Source: Paralichthys olivaceus (lineage: Eukaryota; Chordata; Actinopteri; Pleuronectiformes; Paralichthyidae). Taken from it: a DNA stretch of 64,000 nt. A program made the translations under genes and the position numbers. The notes under the pieces are model-generated. The model saw only the letters and a list, made by a program, of their open reading frames with translations. It made no database searches and was not told where the DNA came from. This document shows positions 39,601 to 46,489 of the stretch, one piece after another. The stretch lies in assembly GCF_024713975.1 (NCBI RefSeq), contig NC_091098.1:24606816-24670815 (forward strand), written 5' to 3'. How positions within the stretch are numbered: the first letter of the stretch is position 1; the number at the start of each line of letters is the position of its first letter.

Positions 39601-41070
39601 GATTGATGAAGGTGGATAAATTTAAGTTCTCCCTCGACTTTGTACACAGACAGAGCGATAGATCTCGTCATCCACGGGAGCAGGCGAGGTGTTCGATACG
39701 ATGTTAGATATACCTTGAAGTCATGAAAAGTGGAACGCTATAACTTTTCAAATGTCACGCGTATCACTGCTCATATATATTCTGGATCCAGCAGGTGAGG
39801 GATTTATGTGTGCCAGGGCCACCTCAGGTATGTCCCCATCATTCAAGAGGGGCCCTTTGCTTCAGATCATATCAACGCACAGCGGTCACAAATAGGCTAC
39901 CTCGAGCGTGACAGCTCTGTTTATTGGAGGGCATAAAGGTGAGAGACCAGACGGGGTTTCTACAGGAGGTGGTGTTGCGGTGGCGGGTGGGTGGGGGTCT
40001 ATTCTCAGCAGTCACGTCATGGTCATCATACCACAGATATAGCAAAGTGAAGACTTATTTCAGACTCAAACACCATGAATAAGAAACCAAACATGTGCAT
40101 GAGGAAGAGCTGGAGTTCAAACAAATAACTGATCATCAATTCAATCAATACAGTCATTCATCAAACAAAAATCCTAAATACGAATAAGCTGCTTTTCTCT
40201 TGTGTTCACTTTGAATTTTATATGTTTTGGAGCAAGTTTTTGGACAAATTGAACAATTTGAAAGACATAAGAACATTTACAGATGAAAGATCAAGCAAAT
40301 AATTAAATAAAATAATCAATTACGAAAAAGAGAACTGTTAGATGCAGCTACATAACTGAAAGCTGAATTCATTTCCAAAATGCCTCCCACCTGCAGTGGA
40401 GCCTGGACAAGTGGATTCAACATTTCAACCCCAACTTTTATTTTGAAGGATTCCAGGTTTTCCAGGTCAAATTTATGATTAAGCATCAAACAGAAAAAAA
40501 CCTAAATGTAAAGGTTCACAGGTTCAAGCATATTTCCATCTATTCTGATAACAGCCATAAAGATAAGTTTCACACACACACAGAGAAGTCAGGGCCAAAG
40601 TGGAGTCTGGATTTGAGAAGGTTTAGGAGCCGAGGACTCCAGAGAGACTATGAATAGCTTGTTTCTATGGACAAACTTAGCCCAGCTTCACTCAACAGTA
40701 GCTTCTAGTTTGTCACATTACTTTTTAAAGCATCTTTACGGTACATGCTGATATGACTGGGTGCACAGGAATCTGCTCCACAGCCCACCTGCATGTGAGG
40801 AGCCCTGCACCAGCAGCACATCAGTCTATTTACTGAACAGAAATAGAAGCATCAACACATATCCTCCTTTCTCTGCCTTTAATAGGACATGAAGACACTG
40901 GTTTGTGACTGTGACTTCACCTACGTTGGGGGGTGAATGGTTTTATGGGTCAGTGGTTTGGGTGAAAAAATGGAGAAAAGGTAAAGTTTGAGGTGACTTA
41001 CAGTAACCAGCTGGCATGAGAGTATCAAGGAGAGGATAAGTCCAAAGATCTTGGTGGTCGGAGTGCCCAT
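1..41070 (-). CDS. hspg2: Perlecan (basement-membrane heparan sulfate proteoglycan core protein), 5' part, 17 coding exons, incomplete
   Basis: Perlecan is a very large secreted proteoglycan of basement membranes that binds growth factors, laminin and nidogen. Coding exons read on the minus strand, in transcript order: 41070-41002, 15735-15606, 15340-15290, 9390-9331, 5642-5533, 5342-5284, 5019-4847, 3439-3314, 3159-2941, 2856-2737, 2641-2510, 2135-1991, 1158-1001, 905-765 (or 762), 641-478, 392-213 and 56-1. Every junction keeps one open frame across about 697 residues, which is strong support. Domain order (signal peptide, Ser-Gly segment, SEA, four LDLa, Ig, laminin-type EGF piece, laminin IV) is that of perlecan domains I to III and of no other family I know. 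The protein should continue for several thousand residues beyond position 1. Exons 3 and 4 are the least certain because they are short and poorly conserved. Extra short exons in the long introns cannot be excluded. Confidence 0.95.
762..905 (-). CDS. hspg2: hspg2 exon 14: laminin-EGF-like half module before the laminin IV domain
   Basis: The exon encodes [19 protein letters not shown] then [15 protein letters not shown], the cysteine-rich lead-in to the first laminin IV domain of perlecan domain III. The acceptor is TCTCCAG. The donor is ambiguous: homology (DLKG joined to VNVT) favours ending at 765 with a GC donor (AAAG/GCAGTT), while a GT three bases later (GGCA/GTTACA) would end the exon at 762 and insert one Arg. 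Both keep the frame, so the ending is uncertain by one codon. Confidence 0.9.
1001..2135 (-). CDS. hspg2: hspg2 exons 12 and 13: Ig-like domain of perlecan domain II
   Basis: Exon 12 (2135-1991) encodes the first half of an I-set Ig domain, with [20 protein letters not shown] containing the first core cysteine and the tryptophan. Exon 13 (1158-1001) encodes the second half, with [20 protein letters not shown] containing the D-x-G-x-Y-x-C motif, then [10 protein letters not shown]. The split codon between them is Arg. An 832-bp intron separates the halves. This is the single Ig domain lying between the LDLa repeats and domain III. The sequence match to human perlecan is near-identical over the second half as I recall it. 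Confidence 0.95.
2510..3439 (-). CDS. hspg2: hspg2 exons 8 to 11: four LDL-receptor class A modules
   Basis: Each of the four exons (3439-3314, 3159-2941, 2856-2737, 2641-2510) encodes one LDLa repeat with six cysteines and the acidic calcium-binding end: [30 protein letters not shown] and [10 protein letters not shown]. They span about residues 219 to 417. Exon 9 begins with a threonine/proline-rich linker ([13 protein letters not shown]) encoded by a GGT/GTG-like simple repeat on the plus strand at 3090-3130. One module per exon in matching phases is the usual LDLa architecture. In perlecan these modules form domain II. Confidence 0.95.
3967..4231. mobile_element. MITE-like element with long terminal inverted repeats (hspg2 intron 7)
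   Basis: The left end (CCATTCAGACGTGGTATTAA and on to about 4025) matches, inverted, the right end at about 4165-4231 (GATCGGATATCTCAGGACGG and on to GAACAGGGCC). Arms are about 60 bp with scattered mismatches, and the element is about 265 bp with no coding capacity. This is the structure of a non-autonomous DNA transposon. The family is not assigned. It lies wholly inside the intron between exons 7 and 8. Confidence 0.7.
4847..5642 (-). CDS. hspg2: hspg2 exons 5 to 7: SEA domain
   Basis: Exons at 5642-5533, 5342-5284 and 5019-4847 together encode about residues 105 to 217. Exon 5 contains [20 protein letters not shown], exon 6 [19 protein letters not shown], and exon 7 [12 protein letters not shown] and [14 protein letters not shown], closely matching the perlecan SEA domain as I remember it. 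SEA domains sit in heavily O-glycosylated extracellular proteins; in perlecan the domain modulates glycosaminoglycan chain addition nearby. All donors and acceptors are canonical and the phases fit. The GEGEASS extension visible past 4847 is intron read-through, not protein. Confidence 0.93.
5643..9330 (-). other. hspg2: hspg2 intron 4, no further exon recognised
   Basis: This 3.7-kb stretch lies between exons 4 and 5. It holds a poly-G run at 6679-6690, a short piece at 6826-6845 resembling the tail of a common fish repeat (AAAACATAACCTCCTTG), poly-G and poly-A runs at 8141-8245, and a GC-rich non-repetitive tract at about 8380-8490. Open frames here are short and show no recognisable domain. 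Confidence 0.6.
9331..9390 (-). CDS. hspg2: hspg2 exon 4: short variable exon before the SEA domain
   Basis: This is a 60-nt candidate exon with acceptor GCCGTAG, donor GTAAGT and phase 1 on both sides, so it joins exon 3 to exon 5 in frame. It encodes about 20 residues containing [19 protein letters not shown], and the junction with the next exon gives [10 protein letters not shown], the start of the SEA domain. I do not recognise the sequence. It could be an alternative or cassette exon, since removing it also keeps the frame. Placement relies on splice sites and phase only. Confidence 0.55.
9391..15289 (-). other. hspg2: hspg2 intron 3, contains degraded interspersed repeats
   Basis: This is 5.9 kb between exons 3 and 4. 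It contains the repeat fragment at 10385-10745 (listed separately) and a short piece at about 12975-13020 (AAAGCAACACTATGCAACTT, then CAGCGCCCTCT) of a kind seen scattered in fish genomes. Otherwise I see only AT-rich unique sequence. No exon with perlecan similarity was found. Confidence 0.6.
10385..10745 (+). repeat. Degraded high-copy teleost interspersed repeat
   Basis: Segments such as TGGAAATCCGTTCAGTAGTT, GCGTAATCCTGCTGACAAAC and GGTGAAAACATAA are phrases I know from a very common teleost intronic repeat. The stretch ending in CCTGCTGACAAAC occurs twice, at about 10563-10600 and 10676-10705, suggesting two fragments or an internal duplication. No coding capacity; family name not assigned. 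Confidence 0.65.
15290..15735 (-). CDS. hspg2: hspg2 exons 2 and 3: acidic domain I segment with Ser-Gly glycosaminoglycan sites
   Basis: Exon 2 (15735-15606) encodes a segment with [10 protein letters not shown] and the acidic [15 protein letters not shown], matching the human LPEDIE and SDDEDMLAD stretches from memory. Exon 3 (15340-15290, 17 codons) encodes [16 protein letters not shown]. The junction codon is Asp, so the joined segment reads [12 protein letters not shown]: two Ser-Gly-acidic motifs at about residues 65 and 70 of the protein. In perlecan these serines carry heparan sulfate. Both exons have AG acceptors and GT donors and keep phase 1 at the downstream sides. Exon 2 is secure; exon 3 is supported by phase and by the Ser-Gly motif. 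Confidence 0.8.
16015..16034. repeat. (AC)n microsatellite
   Basis: About ten AC units in hspg2 intron 1, close to exon 2. Confidence 0.9.
17340..17398. repeat. Perfect 27-bp inverted repeat with 5-nt loop
   Basis: The arms are 17340-17366 (starting CAGATAGACGTCC) and 17372-17398 (ending GGACGTCTATCTG), exact reverse complements over 27 bp, separated by ACCAG. It would form a very stable cruciform or RNA hairpin. No transposon ends or target-site duplications are evident. A template-switch mutation, a small-RNA hairpin or an assembly artefact could each explain it. Confidence 0.9.
18560..18970 (-). pseudogene. LINE-type reverse transcriptase remnant
   Basis: On the minus strand a frame at about 18810-18900 reads [15 protein letters not shown], the conserved motif that precedes the catalytic YxDD region in non-LTR retrotransposon reverse transcriptases. 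Further downstream, near 18640-18680, another frame reads [13 protein letters not shown], resembling the later L-K-x-N-x-x-K-T-K motif. Stops and frame changes separate the two, so this is an old broken copy. The LINE clade is not assigned. Confidence 0.6.
23575..24015 (+). repeat. Degraded teleost interspersed repeat with internal duplication
   Basis: The stretch opens with AATGCTAATGACAGCATG and CATGCTGATGTTCAGCAGG and then carries two related halves: ACACCAAAGTTATTGCAATT with CCAGTAGATGTTGAGGCATT, and a second with CATCCAACAGTTGTTGAGTA and AGAGATATTTCACGCAGGAA. These phrases belong to a repeat I know from many teleost genes. It is non-coding. Confidence 0.6.
29350..29404. repeat. Inverted repeat, 12-bp arms and 31-nt loop
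   Basis: ATCCTGCTCCTG at 29350-29361 is the exact reverse complement of CAGGAGCAGGAT at 29393-29404. The surrounding sequence is unique and not visibly repetitive. It could fold as an RNA hairpin on either strand. Function unknown. Confidence 0.8.
41002..41070 (-). CDS. hspg2: hspg2 exon 1: start codon and signal peptide
   Basis: This exon gives 23 residues beginning [10 protein letters not shown], followed by a hydrophobic LILSLIL core and CQLVT, a typical secretory signal peptide. The start ATG occupies 41068-41070 and the donor after GTTACT is a good GTAAGT. The exon ends in phase 0, matching exon 2 at 15735, which starts GTGACTCAG. The reading frame stays open upstream to about 41523, but that stretch is a GA-rich presumed 5' UTR with no perlecan similarity, so I start at this ATG. 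Confidence 0.85.
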
Positions 41071-41530
41071 TTTCCACCAACCCAGCTCAGGCTGCAAATG
41101 CTGGGGGAAAGTGAAGAGAAAAAACCCCGAGGTCCTGCTCTCTTCCTGGCCACTGAAGTGTCGGTGTGTTGCCCTGCACCTTTTTCTCAGACTTCTCTTC
41201 TCTGTGCGTCCCACAGCCGGTGGGACCTCATCAACAGGTAAATAAAGAGGATCCTTTTTACGCACGACGCAGCGCAAAAACACGGAGGTGCTCCAGGCTT
41301 CTCGCTCCTCCACCCCCCGTGCACTCCGAAACTTATTGGGATTTGGTTGTGGAGCTAAATGCAAAGTCACTAGGAAGTCCTGTGCAGAGAGAGAGGGGGA
41401 GAAAGAGAGGGAGAGAGAGAGAGAGAGGGCTGCGAGGGGGGAAAGAAAGTAAAAGGCGGAGTGGAATTCAGGGAGTGCAGAAAGCGAAGACTGTGCGCGG
41501 AGACGCCGCCTAGTTGACCACACATGTGTC
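41071..41530 (-). promoter_or_regulatory. hspg2: Presumed hspg2 5' UTR and core promoter region
   Basis: The stretch upstream of the hspg2 start codon is GC-richer than the flanks, with a (GA)n tract on the plus strand at about 41385-41428 (polypyrimidine on the gene strand). I see no clear TATA box, which fits a GC-rich promoter. A 5' UTR intron cannot be ruled out. The transcription start is not resolved from sequence. Confidence 0.45.
41385..41428. repeat. (GA)n low-complexity tract upstream of hspg2
   Basis: An interrupted GA/GGGA run on the plus strand, a polypyrimidine tract on the hspg2 strand. It lies in the presumed 5' UTR or core promoter. Confidence 0.85.
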
Positions 41531-44330
41531 CACCCCGAGAATAAACTGTCCTAGTGCAAATATATTGTCCCCACATGCACGTTTGAGTCTATCTGTGGTG
41601 TTAAATACTGGGTTTATTGCAGCAGAGATTCAAAGTACTGATGAATGCGATTTAAAAAGTAAAAGTACAGAAATATTTCTCTGATGTGATTCATGTATTT
41701 TGTGCTCTTGTTGTTAAAGTTCACTTAAACTTTGCTTTGGCTTTTTCTTACTAGCATTAATAGATTTCTATTTTATTTCAATGTTCAAAATTATAAAAAT
41801 CTGAAGTACAAAAGTAATTATGCAGAGTTTAAACAGGCGGATATTGGTACTTGAGTACAGTATTTAAATACTATACTTCAATGAAAATGTTTTAATGTTT
41901 GTGTAACAATTATCAACAGAGGGTTAAAAGGTGAAGCCATTCTCTCTCTCTGTCCTTTATAATATTTCTATAATATTCCCATTATATTTGTTTTAGATAT
42001 CGTTTATGCATATTTTAATTGTATATATGATGTCAACAAATGTATTAGTTATATATGAACCCTGATTTTTATGAAGTGCAAAACTTCAGTCCTGCCTCTC
42101 AGAGATGTTTCACTTTACTGTGATTGGGTAATAAACCTGCTCCGTGTATTGAACTTCTTGTTCCCTGAGGTCACACATTTTTCACAGTAGTTAAACTCTC
42201 TGAAACTAATTCCTCTCTGTCAGCATTTCACTGAATAAATGAATGGTAATAGCACGTGCTGATATAAAACTAGTGATCACTAAGAGATTGAGATTGTTCG
42301 TGTCTTGGTGGATAAATTGAACTACTGTTGCACACCTGATTAAAATACACGTCTCAAGGTAAACACAACATACTTGAGCAGTCAACGCCCTCTACTGGCG
42401 TTAGAGGAGGCTGCACACCAGAGACTAAAGGGACTTCTCCATGAAGTGGATAGAAAGGGTCAACTCAAACACCAAGTAAAACACAGAGACATATTTAATT
42501 ACCCTGTGTCCCATCGATTGAGGTACATCCTATATTTAAACACAGCAAGCACATGTCAGGACTGAATGAGTGAAGTCAGCGGTAGTGTGGGGGGGCCGTG
42601 TGTAAATAACGTACTGTACCACTCAGAGGTTGGAGAGAGCAGCTGTTGCCAATTAAAAGCTGAACCCTGAATAGGAATGGAAAGGAGCTGCTCTCATTAA
42701 CTCTCCAAAATAGTCCCAGAATGGAAGATGAGCAGAATGGGCTTATCTGTATCCGGTGAATGCAACACTTGTGAGGTCTTTACAATCCAATAATAAACAC
42801 ACAGAACCCTTCACAGTGTAAGAGACATGAAAGATGCTAAACTTAGAGTCCAGCTTCTGAATTCGCTGTGGTGACTCAAGGAGAGAAGGATGAACTTTCC
42901 TCCTGGAGCAGATGAAAGTGGAAACAACCCTCAAACACATCATTCTGCACAGTGAAGCTCAAACACAAGTGAGGTAGATAGTACAAAAGAAAATACACCT
43001 GTGAGTTGAAATGTAACCTTGAATTCATTCGTAATTCAATGAGCCATGTTAAAATCCGATGCCAAAACAAACTGCTTAACAATTGTTGAGTCCATGAACG
43101 GCCAAGTGCACTTAGGGAAACTTTTTGAATTGTACACACGCAAGCACTGACAAGGGATCACAAACAAAAAAAGAAACACATTATTGCTCATGCTTCATTT
43201 GCTTCATCTCACTTTTAAACACAAGCTCTGGATACAAGAGACGGATCATTTCTGTTTTTGTCAGACTCGAAGCGTCTCACCGACCACAGTGGTGTGATTG
43301 AGGGACTCCTCCCTTGCCTCCCGTCAGCAAGTACTGGAAAATTGTGTCCAACATGTTTCATAAAAAAAAAAACTGTCTCAACCCATTATTATAGGTCGAG
43401 AAACCAATGAACAAGTCAACAAAACGATGAGAAAGTTCTGCACTCGTGCTTTTCCAACATGGAGAAAAGAAACTAAATTATCATTTTGAACAAGATAAAA
43501 AAAAAAGTAACAAGTCTGACTTCTCCTTTGGTTTTCAGTGAGACCAGATGCTAACACAGGTGGTAAAGTAACGTTTATGCAGAGCTGAATAAAGTGAAAA
43601 CCTGTAACAACCTGATCCACAAGTTATCTCCTTAACTTATTTGATGCATTCACCTCTGAGAGAAAAGAGTTCACCAGATAAGGAGCTTTGTTGCTGTGCT
43701 TGCACTTTGCTTGCACATTATTAGAACGTAAGGTTGCAGGGATGTCAGAGGACTCACCCCTGCACCAGGCCAGCTCTGTGTGCTACATTAGTGTAGCTCA
43801 CGGTGTGTGTTGCCAAAGGGAGCTGGACGGTGCAGCTGCAGAAAACAGCTGTGACACCGAGATGCTTCCGCTCACAGTCGGGACACGGAGGAATTTCTTC
43901 TCCCTCTTCCCTTGTTTGAACTCTCGTGTGACTCGTGTCTTTCTTTGCCTGACAGGCCCGTGATTCACTTCACGGCCCGTGAAGTGAATTCATGTATCTT
44001 GCACATCTGTGGAGATACGATTTCAAGAAATTACAATGATGAAAGATTTGAGATTGAGACTCCAAGGAGGTTGAACACTATTGTCCACCTGATCCTTCCA
44101 TCTGGGTTTATTAGTTTTCTGAGGAAGTTGAGGGAACTATTTGCTTTTTGCAGAGTGTTTGGAACTGTAGACTAAGCAGTTAGAGGAAGCCGCACCAAAA
44201 TGTAATGTTAGACCCTTCCTGTCTGGTTATAGTCCCTGCGTCTCAAACAGCACGTCCCTGAATTTTTCAATACAAGCCAAGATAAATATGATGAACAGTC
44301 TCACCAGATCCAACAAATTAAAGAACTTTT
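41531..44330. other. Intergenic region upstream of hspg2
   Basis: This is AT-rich, mostly unique sequence between hspg2 and a MITE-like repeat. I see a short near-perfect palindrome at 43963-43989 and poly-A runs near 43361 and 43498. No exon with recognisable protein similarity was found on either strand. Confidence 0.55.
43963..43989. repeat. 27-bp palindrome (13-bp arms, 1-nt centre)
   Basis: ATTCACTTCACGG and CCGTGAAGTGAAT flank a single C. The arms are perfect reverse complements. It is short enough to be a symmetric protein-binding site or a chance palindrome. Confidence 0.8.
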
Positions 44331-44718
44331 TTAAAGGTCCAGTGTGTGAGATTTAGGTGAAAGGGAACTATAGGCAGAAATTTAACGTAGAATAATCCTC
44401 ATGATGTTTTCACGAGTTTTTTTCATCTAAATTGTTTGAATTGTAGTTTTCTTTAACCCAGAAAAGGTCCTTTATATTCAAATACTTTATATTTAAAAAC
44501 TTTATATTTACATCGAGGGGACCCTCTCGGAGGCGGCCATGTTTTTTACATTAGTCCAGACTGGACAAACTAAACACCTTTTTGAGTTTTTATGACAATT
44601 AAAGTCTAACACAGGTTCTTCTTCATGTTTGGAAGGAGAGGGTGAGGTGAGGGCTGTTCAGCTGCAACATGCAATTCCATCACTAGATGTCTCTAAATTC
44701 TAGACACTGAACCTTTAA
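44331..44718. mobile_element. Non-autonomous DNA transposon (MITE-like), about 388 bp
   Basis: The left end TTAAAGGTCCAGTGTGTGAG is mirrored by the right end CAGACTGAACCTTTAA-like sequence (reverse complement TTAAAGGTTCAGTGTCTAGA), an imperfect inverted repeat of about 26 bp. The interior contains GGCGGCCATGTTTTTTACAT and CAGACTGGACAAACTAAACA, phrases of a repeat widespread in percomorph fish as I remember it. It has no open frame. I could not see a clear target-site duplication. Confidence 0.75.
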
Positions 44719-44905
44719 CTGAGCAGCAACACACACATTATCTGCACTGGAGTGTGGGAAATCGATTATCTGGTAAAATAAAAAAGTAATCCGGTGAAAA
44801 CGTGCATGATGGCTCCATTACAGTGAACATCACTGAAAACTGCACAGAGAAAAATCATTACTCACTGAGAATATAATTGTTTTTTAAGACAGAGGGTTTT
44901 CATGG

Positions 44906-44977
44906 AGCAGAGTGGCGCAGCGGAAGCGTGCTGGGCCCATAACCCAGAGGTCGATGGATCGAAACCATTCTCTGCTA
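44906..44977 (+). tRNA. Initiator tRNA-Met (anticodon CAT)
   Basis: The 72-nt sequence folds as a standard cloverleaf: acceptor AGCAGAG pairs with CTCTGCT, anticodon stem CTGGG with CCCAG around the loop CCCATAA (anticodon at 44938-44940). Initiator hallmarks are present: an A-T first acceptor pair, three G-C pairs in the anticodon stem, and ATCG in place of TTCG in the T loop. It lacks an intron and the encoded CCA, as expected. One T-stem pair is G-T rather than the usual G-C. A T-run follows at 44980-44983. This tRNA starts translation; promoters are internal A and B boxes. Confidence 0.95.
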
Positions 44978-44979
44978 TC

Positions 44980-44983
44980 TTTT
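44980..44983 (+). terminator. RNA polymerase III terminator of the tRNA gene
   Basis: TTTT begins three bases after the tRNA 3' end, with a second T-run at 44985-44990. This is the normal Pol III stop signal. Confidence 0.8.
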
Positions 44984-45113
44984 ATTTTTTATTTAAACAG
45001 TTCGTGGACACTGCACTGATCGCGTTCTTCTCTTTCTTCTTTTATTTTTTATTTAAACAGTTCGTTGACACTGCACTGATCGTGTTCTCCTCTTTCTTGT
45101 TTTATTTTTTATG
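44981..45113 (+). repeat. 60-bp tandem repeat directly 3' of the tRNA
   Basis: Unit one (44981-45040) and unit two (45041-45100) are nearly identical, each starting TTTATTTTTTATTTAAACAG and containing GACACTGCACTGATCG; a partial third copy (TTTATTTTTTAT) follows. Each unit brings another T-rich Pol III stop. The tRNA itself is not part of the unit. Confidence 0.9.
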
Positions 45114-45359
45114 CTCCACGTGCATTAGATTTGTCCACCGGGACTAAGTAAAGCTGTTTTGAATTAGACACGTGCTCCCGAGGCAGCACAGAACTCGCAC
45201 CGCATCATTTATTTCTCTTTTCAGGTTCATACGCTACACCACGTGCTCGTGTTTACACTCGGATCGACATGTGGAAACAGAGGGACGAGTTCAATTTAGA
45301 CCCCGAGGTAAACTGTCGCTAGCTGCTGAGCTAGAAAGTTGACACCCTCCCCGAAAGAA

Positions 45360-45570
45360 AACCACCACTGAGTCTGACTAAGCTAAAGCTAACCGCTAAG
45401 CAAGTAAAGGAAGACCATCGCTAACTGCTAAGCTACAGCTAACTGTTCATCTAAACCATAGAAAACCATTGCTAAGCTAAAGCTAACTGCTAAGCTACAG
45501 CTAACTGTTCATCTAAACCATAGAAAACCATTGCTACGCTAAAGCTAACTGCTAAGCAAAGTAAATTCAT
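45360..45570 (+). repeat. 62-bp tandem repeat built on CTAAGCTAAAGCTAACTG
   Basis: The phrase CTAACTGCTAAGCTACAGCT begins at 45421 and again at 45483, and a diverged copy begins at 45545, so the period is 62 bp. Upstream degenerate copies reach back to about 45375. It is non-coding. Confidence 0.85.
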
Positions 45571-45983
45571 TATGTAGATAGCGTGGCAACAGCTAATTAT
45601 AGATAAAGTCGGTTATAGACAGACAGGGACGAGGCTTCTTGTGCAGAACGTGCACGTGTTCAAACGCGCAGTGGTTTTAGAAAATAAAACTTTACAAAGT
45701 TTTGATTGAGGACATGAGCATTAGCGAGGCTGATAACCGGAAATGACGCATTACGCCCATCGCAGCACGTCGCTTCTCGTTCTCGCGTCCAGCGTTGCCA
45801 CATGGGAAATGTAGTTCCAGGGGTTTTAATACTTTTATAATATTTAGGGGACGAGTTAAAAACAATATATAGAATTCACACTCATCATCACATCAAGTGA
45901 ACACACTGACGTTGGGTTAATACTAAATAGATTATTATAACTCCTAAAACTCTCAAAGCACGAGATTATTCATTCAAGACGAT

Positions 45984-46150
45984 GTTCAATTCAATTTCAT
46001 TTGTATATTTATTTGTAAATCATAACATAAATTATCTCAAGGCACTTAACGTGATTAGATCAAGACCATAAAAACTCAACAGTCCCCATAACAACGACTT
46101 GTTTAGCAATTGTAAAGAGAAGAAAACACAGATCTCCGTCAGTTCACCAG
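45984..46150 (+). repeat. Degraded teleost interspersed repeat
   Basis: TTCAATTCAATTTCATTTGT, CATAACATAAATTATCTCAA and GGCACTTAACGTGATTAGAT resemble a well-known teleost element that includes a TATTATCTCAAGGCACTTTAC phrase. It lies just beyond the 3' end of agmat and may supply part of its 3' UTR. Confidence 0.55.
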
Positions 46151-46489
46151 GCACTGAAATACTGCATTTTACATATTTCTTTGCATATTTGTACTTAAGA
46201 CTAAAAGTATTTGACAAATGTTGATACTGTGTGATGTAAATATTGTATGTAAATATTTTGCTAATGAGCAGCTTGAAATATAAAGTGAATATATATTAAT
46301 TTATGAAAGGGCTGCAGTTAATATTCATTAACGACAAAATGCTAATTTCTCTGGAAATTTAGTTTAAATGACATCCTGTCATATGCTTCAGTTGGTTTTC
46401 AAAACTGTATCCGTCCCCTTGATGGTTATAATCAAATGAACTGGATTTGGTATTCAGGTATTGAACCTGTGGTGTGAGGTCTATTCTGA

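Larger units (their letters stand above)
15736..41001 (-). other. hspg2: hspg2 intron 1 (about 25 kb)
   Basis: A single intron separates the signal-peptide exon from exon 2; exon 1 ends and exon 2 begins in phase 0. It carries an (AC)n at 16015-16034, a 27-bp perfect hairpin at 17340-17398, a LINE reverse-transcriptase remnant at about 18560-18970, a degraded repeat at 23575-24015, a 12-bp-armed hairpin at 29350-29404 and G-rich tracts near 34408-34427. None of the roughly 60 to 180 codon open frames inside shows a recognisable domain. Long first introns in vertebrate matrix genes often hold enhancers; that is inference here. Confidence 0.7.

Noticed and set aside
40921..41523. 200-codon open frame continuing upstream of the hspg2 start
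   Set aside because: The part before the ATG at 41070 is low-complexity Leu/Ser from a GA-rich tract, with no perlecan similarity. The part after 41002 is intron.
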